From contig CAVNUY010000006.1 of the NCBI GenBank assembly GCA_963691655.1, forward strand, positions 248,001 to 312,000: a DNA stretch of 64,000 bases, in the 5' to 3' direction. Source of the stretch: Toxonevra muliebris. Taxonomy: Eukaryota; Arthropoda; Insecta; Diptera; Pallopteridae. A program made the position numbers and the translations under genes. This document shows positions 22,711-33,863 of the stretch, piece by piece. The notes below the pieces were generated by a model that was not told where the DNA came from, did no database searches, and was given only the letters and a program-made list of their open reading frames with translations. Position 1 is the stretch's first letter, and the number at the start of each line of letters is the position of its first letter.

Positions 22711-22790
22711 ACCATCGCTACTGTAGTCTAGTGGCAGACTTTTGTCTCTGGGGACTCGAGTTCGATTCTAGGCTTGGTTATGTTTCTTAT
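22711..22790 (+). repeat. second tRNA-like module next to the SINE
   Basis: CTGTAGTCTAGTGGCAGACT looks like an A box and GAGTTCGATTCTAGG like a B box, spaced about as in a tRNA. It directly follows the SINE end and may be a second element or a second head in a composite. It is not a functional tRNA: no matching acceptor stem was found. Confidence 0.5.
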
Positions 22791-22879
22791 CTGTCTTTCT
22801 TTCTCTCTTTCATAACTTGGACCTTTGAGTCGTCCTTTCTTCAAATAATAATATAAATGGTCAGCGTGCTGAATATCGA

Positions 22880-23040
22880 TTTAGCCAAGCCCATATGTCC
22901 GTCTACCTGTGTCACGATAACTCGAGTAAAAGTTAAGCTACTTTAACCAAACGTGGTATAAACATACTCACTGTTGAAAAAGCCTTTTGAAAAACTGTTG
23001 CGAAAATGATCAATATTGGTCAATAGCCATACTTATCTTC
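22880..23040 (+). repeat. dispersed fly repeat (CATATGTCCGTCT...ACTCGAG type)
   Basis: The words AGCCCATATGTCCGTCTACC, ACGATAACTCGAGTAAAAGT and TTTAACCAAACGTGGTATAA are a phrase I recognise as common in fly interspersed repeats. It is non-coding. Confidence 0.5.
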
Positions 23041-23254
23041 CATTCAAGTGAAATCTTTAAAGAACAGTATCAAAGAAAATATTGATACCAGTACAACGAA
23101 GATCAATTTACGGAATCAAATTAACAAGTTAAAAGTCGGAATATTTATCGAACAAGAACGAAGTTGGCTCCAAAGTTGTGCGAAGAAAATATGGCCACTT
23201 ATTGGTCCTCGTTAAGTGGGCTCTGTAAATAATTCTTGCTTAAAACTCAGTTTT

Positions 23255-23440
23255 CCATTTATAGGACTTATTTTCTGACTAAAAAAAGTGGAACCTTGAT
23301 GGACATGATGGCAATAATTAGATCTACCATAAGAAAGGAAACGCGCTACTTCTCTACATGTAACTTTGTTGGTGGTTCGGTGATGGTCTGGGGAGAATTT
23401 GCACGGCAAGGGATGTTGGAAATTCAGTTCACGTTGCAGA
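23255..23440 (+). pseudogene. Tc1-like transposase fragment
   Basis: The reading contains RKETRYFSTCNF followed by VGGSVMVWGEFARQG, the GGGSVMVWGxF signature between the first and second catalytic aspartates of Tc1-type DDE transposases. Neither catalytic aspartate is preserved in an open frame; the stretch stops after about 60 recognisable residues. It is a dead remnant. Confidence 0.8.
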
Positions 23441-23950
23441 GCATCGTGCTACCATTTCTGCATCTACCTGCCTATCTACTTTTTTCCCGTTCGTCCTTAA
23501 TGGGTTAAAAGCAGCCATCATCAGTTCTTAGAAGAATTAGGAAAATCAAACATTAATTAATTTAATTTCTTCTATGCATAAAAAAGTTTTTGAAGTAATA
23601 AAGGATAAATTCCGCAAATTAAAACTTTATTTTTGTTGTTTTTTAACATTTCCTTTGAAAAATTGCAGAGTGGGTTATAATTATGAAACCATTTTTTTTT
23701 TTTTGGAAAAATTTAGATAGTAGTGAAGTAAAAATGGTTTCAGCATTGTGTTTTCTCTTTTGTTTATCTATTTTAATAAAAATTTAGTAACATTAAAATG
23801 TACGAGTGAAATACTGCATTGTAATAGAGGTGGGTTTTATAAACGCTCCTTACCAAATCCAAACATTAATATATCACTCTTTTGTTCCAACATCTGTAAC
23901 AACTCTACAACTCAAAAAACATTCATATCAAAAATATTATGATGTAAAAA
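23441..23950. other. intergenic, nothing recognised
   Basis: AT-rich sequence between two Tc1/mariner remnants. It may include decayed transposon sequence, but I cannot support a call. Confidence 0.35.
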
Positions 23951-24085
23951 TTGCTTCATTATGGACGATGAGACCCATGTACTAGGTGACTTTTCACAGC
24001 TTCCAGGTGTTGCAGATCGTAAAAAGAATAATGTAATTGTAATGGGATGCATTTCGGAAAAAATCAAAATTTTTATCACAAGTTA
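23951..24085 (+). pseudogene. DD37E-type transposase fragment
   Basis: The reading CFIMDDETHVLGDFSQLPG matches the first catalytic aspartate block of the DD37E transposase at 27.0-27.9 kb (CIMDDETYILADFKQLPG). It continues only to VIVMGCISEK, so a short piece survives. Confidence 0.75.
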
Positions 24086-24240
24086 ATAACAAAAGATATT
24101 TTGTTGATGAATACAAACATTAATGAAATTGCTGTTAATATAACGTTTGTTTTTTTTTAATATGTTAACTAGTTCTGAAGCAATTTGAGTTTATTTATGC
24201 ACATTTTGTCAAGTATCAATATATTACACTAGTCGGTAAG

Positions 24241-24257
24241 GCCCCAGTAACTGGGGC
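24241..24257. other. perfect 8-bp hairpin followed by T run
   Basis: GCCCCAGT and ACTGGGGC are exact complements around a single A, followed by ATTTTTTTT. It looks like a bacterial terminator in form, but this is fly DNA, so I report only the structure. Confidence 0.6.
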
Positions 24258-24284
24258 TATTTTTTTTGTTCAAGAAATCTCTTT

Positions 24285-25065
24285 ATGAAAAAAACTAAAT
24301 TGTGTATTAACGAACACAAGGCAAAAGTGAAACTTCGTGTGAACTAAACGAAACACAAGCAAATGAAATTTTTCAAGTAAAAAATTTACTTCATTGGCTT
24401 TTTTTTTTCGAAGGGGGAATCTTTCATAGATACCGTCATCCATAGACGGCATGCACGATTCGTACTGCCCGCTAAGGTACGCCTCATTCGGGGCCACGCC
24501 CAGTCAGTATTATCTTACTATGCTGGACTTGCGAAACAGTACGCCTACGTACTAAACCCTTAACTCCGTCTTCTGTAGCTTGTATTAGTATTTGGCCCTG
24601 CGGGACCGCCGTTAAGCACTACTTCGCAGGGACAAGCTGGGCCGAAATGGCTCTTCACACACCCCCTACAGGGTTATTCATCGTTTGAACGTCTTCATTT
24701 TCACTTTTGCACTGACTTTCTTTCTTCCTGAGCTCCTGGAGCGCTGTTGCAGACCATTCCTTCATCTTAGCCCACACCAATCTCGATTGCAGCATGTGGC
24801 TCACAATGTTATCGGGTGTCATGCTTTCGTTTATTAACGATTCTATGATTGTTCTCTCCGCTTAATATCTCGAACAAGAAAAAAAGATATGTTCTGCGTC
24901 TTCGCCATCACTGCCGCAGAAGGAGCAATTCATGACCAAATCTGAAGAGATACTCCCTGAAACAGCCATGACCCGTCAAAAATTTTTCAATGTTTTTTCA
25001 TTTGCTTGTGTTTCGTTTAGTTCACAAGAAGTTTCACTTCTGCCTTGTGTTCGTTAATACACAAC
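24285..25065. mobile_element. inverted-repeat element flanking an R1-like LINE fragment
   Basis: TGTGTATTAACGAACACAAG through AACTAAACGAAACACAAGCA at about 24300-24365 recurs inverted at about 24995-25065 with only a few differences (about 75 bp). Between the arms is the LINE fragment at 24399-24990. Either the LINE inserted in the loop of a foldback element, or the arms were formed around it. Confidence 0.75.
24399..24990 (-). pseudogene. R1-like non-LTR retrotransposon 3' end
   Basis: On the minus strand the reading starts LTGHGCFREYLFRFGHE, then after a one-base shift CSFCGSDGEDAEHIFFSC, the CCHC zinc motif that ends ORF2 in R1-clade elements, then a TAA in place of a sense codon, then ESMTPDNIVSHMLQSRLVW and KEWSATALQELRKKE. 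A 3' untranslated region follows and ends in ten A residues at about 24400-24409. The copy is strongly 5' truncated. Its GC content is clearly higher than the surroundings. Confidence 0.82.
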
Positions 25066-27035
25066 CAATTTTTTTTTGGGATTATGCTAGAACAAAAATT
25101 GCAACTCTGTACCGGTAACGTTGATGACAATTGTAGACGAACTCTTTTTGTGTGCGACATCTTCATTTAATTTCTTGGACATTTGCGCCATCTGTATGTG
25201 AAATGTATAACTGTCATAAACTTTAAGATGGCGACGCTACACATTGTTCTTTCTGCCATAGGCGTATGTGTAATTAATATGTTATATTGAATTAAAACTA
25301 TTTATGAATCGTTTATTATATAGTTTGACCCTCATGCACATTGCTCGACAAAATTATGTCGCATTGCAAACTTACGCGCGACGTCACATCCGGTTGGTTT
25401 TACTCTAGGACAAGAGAAAAGAAGTTTCACTTCAAAAACAAATACCAAACGAGAACCAAACAGCTCGTTGGTGTTTGTTTTGTTATTTGTATATGCAGAT
25501 AATTCGTTAGATAATTCTGAGAAATGCCTTTACTAATGTCTTCTTTCTCTCTCTCATTTGTTATTTACTCCGGCTTAAGCAATTGCTGCATTCACGAAAC
25601 TCATCAATTCCTAAACAGTTGTAAAATTCTATTGTGAATGGCAACATTTTTAGTGAGCAAGCGCCATTTTTGGTAGCGAAAAATTTGTATGATACTTTTC
25701 ATCGGTTGATTTGTGTACAGTGGGTTATGTTTATCTATTTCTTCTATATATACTATTTTTGTTTATTATGGCTGTCATAATTGAAAAAACATATTCATAT
25801 TAACGCCATAGTCAAACATACTTTGCAAAAACATTAAATTATTTATATTCATTATTTAAGTTTTTGGTTTTGTTAAAGGCGAAAAATAGTAAAAAACTAT
25901 TCACAATAGAATAGTTAACGCTAAAAAGTAGCAGCATGTTCACAACAAGAAAATTGATGAGCTGGAACTGTTTAGCAATTGATGAGTGTCGTGAATGCAG
26001 CCAATGATTTTTACAACGATGAATGCAATACTTCAATGAGTGAATTTTAAAGAACGCTAATATTTTGGAATTGGCTTAACCGATTTTAAATCTGATAATT
26101 TTTGGCTAACCTACTCGTCAAGCTCTTTGATATATAATATGATAGTGTAGCACTTCTGAATCTTCTGGAATAAAATTGTAGTTACACTAATAAATGTATA
26201 GATCCTACAGTACATAATAAAATTCGATCTCTTTTTCTTCTCACCGCTGCACAGTGGTTCTCTCCAAACGCCAAAAATAAATATATGAAAGTCAATAATT
26301 TTATAAACTCATAATGCAGAATATATCTTAATTTCTCAAACTTGATAAAAGTAAAGTTATTTTTGTTGCTTATTAACAGTTATTATTAAATATAAAAACT
26401 CAAAGTGAGTGCATTTATGGATGTAGTCTGGTGTTCCGGCCTAATTTTCAAGGTTTTTTTTCGCGAATTTTCTATTATAACAAAATAAAACACAATCATT
26501 TTAATTTTTTTATATATGTTATTATTGACATCTCTAGCTGTACAGAAACAATGTTTTGGAGTTTATTTTACTACATTTTTTAGTGTGTTTTACGTCCAAA
26601 GTAGACACCTAAAAAAGTGTGTAGCTGGACCGGGTGATTACGGCACTTGACGTCATCTCAGACAAAAAATTTAAATAGAATATCGTTCTTTAGCCTTGTC
26701 ATTCTGACAGCTATTATATTTAAACATTTTTAATAAAAAATAACAAAATGGCAGACTTCCAAAAAAAAAAAAAAAATAAAAATTTCTTTGTTAAAAATCG
26801 GGATAAAGAAATAAGAAATAATGATTAAAAATAAACAATTCTACTACCTGCGGGGGCCTATCAAAAAAAACGTTGTTTCGAGAAAAACGCTTTTAAAATT
26901 TTAACAACAAATAAAATTTTACAAATTACAGAAAAATATAACTTTTATAGTTCTAACTATAATGAACTCGTGGACCTTTTTTGGAAAGCCTTTCATTAGA
27001 GATTTGATAGTTGTTTCAGACACCTTTTAAAATCT
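25066..27035. other. intergenic with one short inverted repeat pair
   Basis: No gene is supported. An inverted pair of about 40 bp lies at 25578-25622 and 25965-26010 (CTGCATTCACGA, ACTCATCAATT and CTAAACAGTT are shared), with about 340 bp between; it may be another small MITE. The region 26620-26900 shows no recognisable structure. Confidence 0.45.
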
Positions 27036-27932
27036 TCAATATTTTGGGACACCTTTTTTGAGCTCTTTAAGCTTTTTTTTCACAATAACCCAATATCTCT
27101 CCACTGGTCTTAGCGCCGGATAATTTGAAGGATTGGACTCTCTTGGTACAAAAAATATGATATTACTTTGGTACCACTCCAGAGCTTTCTTGCCGTAGTG
27201 ACATGATGCTAAATCGGGCCAAAAATATGTGGACACATTGTGCTCTTTTATGAAAGGAAGAAGTCTATTTTTCAAACATTCTTTGATGTATATTTCGGTA
27301 TTTATAGAGCCCACTGTAACAAATGACTTGCTTCTTTTGCCGCAACTGCATATAGCTTGCCATAACAGAAATTTTTTAGGAAATTTTGTCTGATTTTGGA
27401 TTCGAAATTGTTCTTCGACATTTCCTCGAGCATCAGCAACATAAAAATTTTGACCCGGAAGCTGCTTAAAATCTGCCAGTATATACGTTTCGTCGTCCAT
27501 TATACAACATGAATATTTTTGTATGAAATTCGATTTTAATTTACGAGCCCTACTTTTGCCCTCTAAATTTTTTGCAGCATTCCTGTCTGGAACTTTTTGG
27601 ACTTTGTATGTTTGCAAACCTGCATTGGCTTTAACTTTTCGCACCAAATAGTCAGAGCACTGGGCTAACCGGGCAGCTTTTCTACCAGATGTGTTTGGAG
27701 ATCTTTTCAATATGCTTTCTATTTTCTTGGCTTTCCCAATATCATGTGGTCCTTGTTTTCTTCCCGAACCAGGTTTCTCATCCAAGGTCAAATTCTCCTG
27801 AAACTGTTTAATAACATTGGAAACAGTTTGACGACAGACCTTCAATTCGTTGGCCAATTTTTTGTAGGACCAATTTAGATTTTTTTGAAAATTTTTAATA
27901 ATTTTAAGACGTACTTCTTTTTCTTCACTCAT
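27036..27932 (-). pseudogene. DD37E Tc1/mariner transposase, frameshifted near the C-terminus
   Basis: A cut-and-paste transposase. From the ATG at 27932 the reading runs 298 codons. The N-terminal helix-turn-helix region has SYKKLANELKVCRQTVSNVI and a GSGRKQGP linker. The catalytic core has MDDETYILADFKQLPGQ, LLWQAICSCG, WPDLASCHYGKKALEWY and ALRPVERYW. Counting from the second aspartate to the glutamate gives 37 residues between them, hence DD37E. All three catalytic residues are present. After KKLKELKK a one-base shift gives a short wrong tail and a stop; in the neighbouring frame the expected VSQNIEDFKRCL continues. I did not find its terminal inverted repeats, so full-length mobility is unlikely. 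Confidence 0.85.
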
Positions 27933-28381
27933 TTTGATCAAACTCACAATAAATCAACATGTTTGTCATTAAAAATAACAACTGACAAATTTTTCAAAGA
28001 TTACTAGATCAAAGAAATTCTTAAATTTTACACCCAAAAAAAATTATTAGGTAAAACGTGTGTTAAGATTTTTTTCAATCTCACTCCTTATGTGCTATAA
28101 CTTCGTTAATATTTTGAATTATGGTATGAAATTTTTGCAGTATACTCTCAATTGTACTTAATAAAAGATACATAATAAAAGAAAATTAATTTTTTATACA
28201 AATCATTAGTGCATAATCGGAAGTGTGTACGTGAAGGTTTTTTTAAGAATTTCATTTAAGTTTATTAGATATATAAAATTGAATTTAAATGGATATTATA
28301 AAAGTAGGTATTTTCTTTGTTTTAAAATATAAAACATAAATGTGCGATAAAAATTTGAATCGAATGTGTGAATTTGAAATA
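27933..28381. other. flank of the DD37E copy, nothing recognised
   Basis: This probably includes the 5' end of the transposon, but no terminal inverted repeat could be paired with the other side. Otherwise AT-rich. Confidence 0.35.
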
Positions 28382-29178
28382 CAGTACTGTGCAAAACAAA
28401 AGCAACAAATTTTTGCATACCATAGTTATTACGTTGTACATACGTCGTCTAATATGGGAGTTGTAGTATGAACTAATTCAATTAAAATTGAACCAGTTCT
28501 GACTAAACTTACGTCAATATGTCAGTAATTAGGTGGAAAACAGTTCTGCATAGTCAGAATTTAAAAGTGGACCGATGAGTCGAAATTCAGTTGAATCAAT
28601 TCATGTTGTTTATTTTTTCCTCGAAATAAATTAAAATATTGACCACCAAATCCATAGGGAAGCTCCAAAACCCCAAATGCTTCATCAGCCACTGTGGAAA
28701 TTGTCTCTTTGTGGAATATTTAAACATGAAATCTACTCGAAACGCACATTAAAGTTGTTTTAAGATTGATTAGCATGGAGAAGGGTTCATTTTTCTAATG
28801 GGTTGTTACTAGTGAGATGGTATCACTTCCAAATCAACGATGAGCTGGGATAGATTTGGAATAAAAGGGGGAAATGGCACCCAAAAGGACATTTATCAAG
28901 CTGACAAAGTCAATGCCTCGCGGATGTGAAGCAATGAATGTAAATAAGGAATATCATAAAATTGTTGCTTTTGTTTTGCACAGCCCTAAGTGCATATTCC
29001 TTTGATTTTTTTTAAATAATTTTTTTTTACATTTTTTTTTAACTTTTAAGTTTTCCATTATATAGTAAACTATTTAAGAAAAAATAAATCCACTTTCTTT
29101 TAAATAAAAATTAACAAAAGTCATGAAAACGTAACAAGTATGATATGCCAAGATTTGTAACTTTTGTTTTGCATACTG
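28382..29178. mobile_element. Tc1-like element, deleted, with an extra internal terminus
   Basis: The left end CAGTACTGTGCAAAACAAAA after TA and the right end at 29178 (inverted CAGTATGCAAAACAAAAGTT) match over about 55 bp and are flanked by TA on both sides, as expected for Tc1/mariner. A third terminus, inverted CTGTGCAAAACAAAAGCAAC, ends at 28983. Inside, KWTDESKF at about 28565 is the first-aspartate block of a Tc1 transposase; the rest is deleted or scrambled. It is therefore a non-autonomous composite of related ends. Confidence 0.78.
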
Positions 29179-29620
29179 TATATGTTTTTTAGTATATAAT
29201 TTTTTTTATTATGTTGCCCTCATCTCCACGTACTGATCTTTTTTTAGATTGAAGATTGAAATTTAACCTTTAAATATCAGTTTCCATAAGTTGCGCCTTT
29301 TTTAATAAAAAACAAAAGAGTAACACTACTTGCTCTTCTCCGCTACCAGTTGCGTACATTGTGATGTGATCCTGTCAGTAGTTATTTTAACATTTCTTCA
29401 ATTTGATTTTTTTGTGCTTATTTTTAGAATAATTTTAAGCACAAAAGATGTGAACTTTAAAGTTTCAATGTGAGCCACGGTATGAGCAATAATAATGTTC
29501 TTCTTAATAAATGTGTCTTGTTATTACAATAACAATTTTTTTTATTGAATCCATCTTATTATAGAATAGATTTTCAAAAATACCTATTAGGAATCCGGAA
29601 GATAAAATTAAATTTTTCGA
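29179..29620. other. intergenic, nothing recognised
   Basis: AT-rich DNA without a supported feature. Confidence 0.4.
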
Positions 29621-29770
29621 AGAAAAACTTACATTCAAACGCAGTTTAATGAAAAAATGGGTTTAATAATAGATGAGCCAAAAGTGGGAGGTATTGGAAA
29701 TTCTAATGATGGAAATAAGGCGAGAATATTTTTTAACAACGTGGATTTATCTGCTAATGATTTTTTTTAA
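29621..29770 (+). pseudogene. fragment of an unclassified transposon-like protein (part 1)
   Basis: The reading YIQTQFNEKMGLIIDEPKVG followed by GNSNDGNKARIFFNN ends in a TAA. I recognise the pattern MGLxxDxPKxGxGxxNDGNxAxxFF from a protein that recurs in insect genomes in many copies and so is probably transposon-encoded, but I cannot name the family. The piece at 40900-41327 resembles the C-terminal part of the same protein and lies in the same orientation further right, so one original copy may have been split by insertions. Confidence 0.5.
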
Positions 29771-29864
29771 ATATTAATTTTACCTTCTTAGTAAATTTTA
29801 AATAAAAAATTGCAATGTTTCACAATAATTGCCTTAAATTTTGGGATTTTTTTTTATAAGAACA

Positions 29865-29932
29865 GTAGACGTGAGAGGGGTGTGACCACGCCTATTTTTA
29901 CAGAGAATCATATTCAACTAGCCAAAACCTTG
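29865..29932. repeat. dispersed repeat (GACCACGCC type) interrupted by the BEL element
   Basis: GTGACCACGCCTATTTTTAC is the complement-type phrase of the common fly repeat with GGGCGTGG. The sequence continues after the LTR element at 36138 with TTTCCAAAATTTCAGATCGA, showing that the BEL element landed inside this repeat. The join is marked by the CCTTG duplication. Confidence 0.55.
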
Positions 29933-30367
29933 TGTTAGGAATTAATTCGCATTAATCTATATAATATTTTTATTACTATGTTCAATCGAAATGAATTTGT
30001 ACTTTTTGTTTGTTCCATTATTTTTTTTATTCTGTTTTTGTGTAAACGCCCTATGCATATCTTTGTTCTGTTTCATTATATCAATTTTAATGTTAATATG
30101 TAAGTGCCTGACAAAATGTGAATGATCTTGGAATGAAACAAGTTTGAAAAGTAATCATGAATGTGTCTTAAAGTAATCGTTTTAATATTTGAATTCATTC
30201 CAGGAAACGTTAGCGGTCAGAAAACAAATAAGTAAGTTGTAATGATATTTATTTATATTTAAGAATTCACTTTGTAACTATCTATATGTAGATAATAAAA
30301 CACACTCATACAACACACCGTTGACGATGGGAGGTGTTCTTATTATATTGTTTCCTGGGCTGCAACA
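29933..30367 (+). repeat. left LTR of BEL/Pao element 1
   Basis: 435 bp, TGTTAGGAATT to CTGCAACA. Compared with the right LTR it has roughly ten substitutions by eye and an extra 48 bp (ending near 30238) that the right LTR lacks. AATAAAACACAC at about 30295 is a likely polyadenylation signal. I could not identify a clear primer binding site immediately after it. Confidence 0.95.
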
Positions 30368-30447
30368 AAATTTTTATTATTTATTTATTTTTTTTGGATT
30401 GTGGCATGCCGCGCCGCAGTTAGCGTATCAAAAACAAAATCGTTAAG

Positions 30448-31812
30448 ATGTCATCAGAGGAAGACAATTTGGAACATGCTTCCAGCGAAGGGGAGCACGA
30501 TACAACAATGGTTGAAAAGGATATGATTGCCCAATTGCAGGAGCAGGTAAGAAAACTGCAAGAAACAATTGCGTCGGGAGCAATTGCCGATTCCTGCGTT
30601 AAGAACAACATCAGTCATACATTCGAAACAATATCTAATTGCGATTCGTTAACGCCAACTCTGCCGGCGAATACTTTACAAACGAATACGTCGATGCCTG
30701 CGTCAATTCTGCCAACGCATTATAATATTTGCACAACAACATTTGCATCGCCAATGCCAACTTACGCCACGTCAATTTTGCCGACGCACTTACAAACGAA
30801 GACGCCGATGCTATCGACGCCTCTGCCTGCGTCAATTCTGCCGACGCATTATTTTTCAAACTTGTCAGAATCAACGCCGACCTACGCCGCGTCGACTTTG
30901 CCAATGCAGACCTATGCCGTGTCTAATTTGGCAACGCCTTCATATGCACCGATGCCTTCGTGTATAACTAAACAAATGCCACCGCCGACAACTCTGTCAA
31001 TTAAATCTTCTACAGATTCGTTTGAATTTATAACTTCGCCAGCTCATGCAGCCCTAATATTATTCCATCCGCGCCTTTCATATATAATCAGCCTATTCGA
31101 TATGCCAGAATTCAGTGGTTTACCTGAGCAATGGCCAATGTTTGCCGTAGCCTATAGGGAAACAACAAACGCCTACGGTTACACAAACTTAGAAAATCTA
31201 TCACGATTGCAAAAGGCACTAAAAGGTGCTGCTAAAAACAAAGTTGAAGCTTTACTCATACACCCAGATAGCGTCAACATGATTATGCATACGTTAGAGT
31301 CTCACTATGGACGACCAACAATTTTAATACGGAGCCAGATAGCAAAGGTTCGAGCGTATCCAGCAATATCGGCTGGGAAAATTTGTGAAATAGTCGATTT
31401 CAGCACAATGGTTTCGAATTTAACCGCATTTTTAGAAAATGCTGGCGCCACACCTCCCTTATGTGATCCAACGCTTTTGGATGAATTGGTAAGCAAGTTT
31501 CCATTGTTTAAAAGAGAAGAGTGGGCAAGACACATTGGCACAAATATGATTCAGTATCCGAGCGTACGTGAGTTTAGCCAATGGCTGCAAACTGTTGCAG
31601 CGTATATTTCAATCGCCATTGAAGTGCTGCCTCCAAAGGCTGGAAGTATGCAAGCTTCGTCAAATATTGGTAAACATCAATTATCAAAGCCATCTTATAT
31701 CATTCTGAAGAGCAAACTAAAAAGCCGGAATGCGTTGTCTGCTCAGTGGAGCATAACTTGTATCAATGTAGCCAATTTCGCAGTTGCACAGTCGCTGATC
31801 GTTGGAATATAG
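30448..31812 (+). pseudogene. BEL/Pao gag, frameshifted at the 3' end
   Basis: Gag packages the element RNA. The reading opens at ATG 30448 (MSSEEDNLEHASSEGEHDTT) with an acidic segment and a short coiled coil (AQLQEQVRKLQETI), then a low-complexity Pro/Thr/Ser region of about 150 residues built on repeats of ASILPTHY and related words. The conserved BEL gag domain begins at about 31095: MPEFSGLPEQWPMFAVAYRE, NLSRLQKALKGAAKN and ESHYGRPTILIRSQI. The frame is lost at about 31715 just before the zinc knuckles. Confidence 0.88.
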
Positions 31813-32114
31813 TAAAAAAGAACAAACTCTGCTTTTGCTGTCTTCATCCCGGCCATATTGTGATGAAATGCGGAAAACGACGTGAATGTGGAGTGTCTTC
31901 TTGCGCAAAGTTCCATAATCGTCTATTGCACGAAATTACAAAAAATCGAAAATTAGTTGAAGATGGTAGCTCTGTAAAACAGCAAACGTCAAACGTTAGA
32001 GTCGAGTGCGCATCTATTAATAGTCTAAAAAATAATAACGAGAATGCCACTGTCACCACAATTGTAAATGAGTTCAATAAGAAAACATTATTAAAGTTTT
32101 TGCCTGTCGTTTGA
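31718..32114 (+). pseudogene. BEL/Pao gag zinc knuckles (shifted frame)
   Basis: In the next frame the reading is KPECVVCSVEHNLYQCSQF, then KLCFCCLHPGHIVMKC, a C-x2-C-x4-H-x4-C knuckle, then CGVSSCAKFHNRLLH, a second Cys/His cluster. The order and spacing match BEL/Pao gag. The reading ends at a TGA at 32112-32114, before the protease. Confidence 0.85.
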
Positions 32115-32141
32115 AAAGGATCCAAAGTATGTTGTGAAGTA

Positions 32142-33863
32142 ATGGCTTTCATTGATGAAGGGTCAAAAATTTCTTTAATTGAAGAACAAGCTGCAAAGAC
32201 AGTCGGGCTGAATGGTGCCGCCGGTATGCTGTCGCTGCGATGGATTGGTGGTAAAACAACTAACGAAATGTCTCAACGCCTGAATATTGAAATTGCTGGA
32301 GTAAATAGCAGGACAAATACGTTTCAAATGAGAAATGTACGCACAACCAAAAATTTAGAATTGCCCGCCCAAAGTTTGTTTTTACAACAATTTAAGAAAA
32401 AATACTCGGTATTGAAAGATTTACCAATAAACGATTATAATCATGCAATACCAAAAATGTTAATTGGTATGCCGCATATAAATCTGGTGCGCCCATTGAA
32501 CGTATTAAATTTAGATGAAAGTTTTTCAGTGCATGAAACCAATTTGGGCTATACAATATTTGGCTCCAATGAAGATAGCACAGACGCCGTTGTCTGTTTT
32601 GTTGAATGTGAACAAAATACTCTCAGAGATTTACAAAATCAAGTCTTAGAATATTTTACAATTGAAAATTTCGGCACAAAACTACTACAGCTGCTTGTTT
32701 CAGAAGCCGATATACGAGCTGAAAGAATATTTCTTGAAACCACCAAAAAGGTTGGAAATAATTACGAAATAGGTCTTCTGTGGAAAGACGATTTAATACA
32801 TTTCCAAGAAAGTTATACAATGGCACTAAAACGCCTAGAAACAATTGAAAAAAAGATGTCGAGAGATGAAGAGTTTTCTACGTGGTACAAATCTAAGATA
32901 GAAGAGTACGTGACAAAAGGATACGCCAGAAAACTTTCGTCGCATTTAGCTTCACATTTGGAAGCTCACACGTGGTACCTGCCGCATTTTGCGGTTTGTA
33001 ATATAAATAAAGGAAATAAGCTGCGACTTGTTTTCGACGCTGCCGCATTAGTTAATAACTTATCACTTAATACAAGATTAATGAAGGGTCCTGCATCGTA
33101 TCAACCAAAACCTTTATTGTCAATTTTATTCAAATTTCGTCAAGCACAATTTGGAGTGTACGTAGACATCCGTGAGATGTTCCATCGCATAAATATTAGA
33201 GAAGAAGATCGAACTGCACAAAGATTTTTGTGGCGGAATGGAGATTTGTCAAAACCACCAGATACTTACGTAATGATTTTCGGCTCAGCTTGCTCGCCAT
33301 GCTCGGCGCAATATGTCAAAAATATTAACGCTGAATTGCATAAAGAAGAACATTCTCGAGCAGTGAAAGCAATTACCGATCGTCATTACGTCGATAGTTT
33401 TGATACCGTCGAAGAAGCAATAACGATTACAAAAGAAGTTGTAGAAATACATAAACGGGCTGGTTTCGAGTTAAGAGGCTTCGTTTCCAATTCAACCGAA
33501 TTTCATCAAGCAATAACAAACAATTCATCAGCGCCACCTGAGTCGATCTTGGCAAGTATGTATCATGGAGAATCAACAGAAAAGATTTTGGGTATGTATT
33601 GGCACCCGTCTGATGACCAATTCTGTTTTATTTTAAAATTTGGAAGAGTACCGAAATTAGTTTTAAATGGTAGTCGACGGTCCACTAAAAGCGAAGTGTT
33701 AAGTTTGACCATGTCTATTTTTGATCGGTATGGTTTTTTGGCTAACGTTGTTATACAGTCAAAAATATTACTTCAAGAGTTGTGGAGAGCAAATGTAGAT
33801 TGGAACAGTCCAATTCCGGAAAAAATTTACAATAAATGGTATAAATGGAGCTTCACCGGGTAG
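32142..33863 (+). pseudogene. BEL/Pao protease and reverse transcriptase, active-site box damaged
   Basis: The first part has AFIDEGSKISLIEE, where DEGS is the catalytic segment of the BEL aspartic protease. The connecting region includes LIGMPHINLV and NLGYTIFGS. The reverse transcriptase has KLRLVFDAAA, VYVDIREMFHRINI with the first catalytic aspartate, and QRFLWRNGD. The YxDD box reads HYVDSFDTVEEA: the second aspartate is not there and the segment is shorter than in relatives, consistent with a small in-frame deletion. The thumb FDRYGFLANVVIQSKIL follows. No stop interrupts the 573-codon reading, so loss of function rests on this box. Confidence 0.9.

Noticed and set aside
24241..24265. 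Hairpin plus T run resembling a bacterial terminator
   Set aside because: The window is insect nuclear DNA; no prokaryotic gene is nearby. Only the structure is reported.
30635..30967. Several overlapping open frames on both strands in BEL element 1
   Set aside because: They are shadows of the low-complexity Pro/Thr/Ser region of gag.
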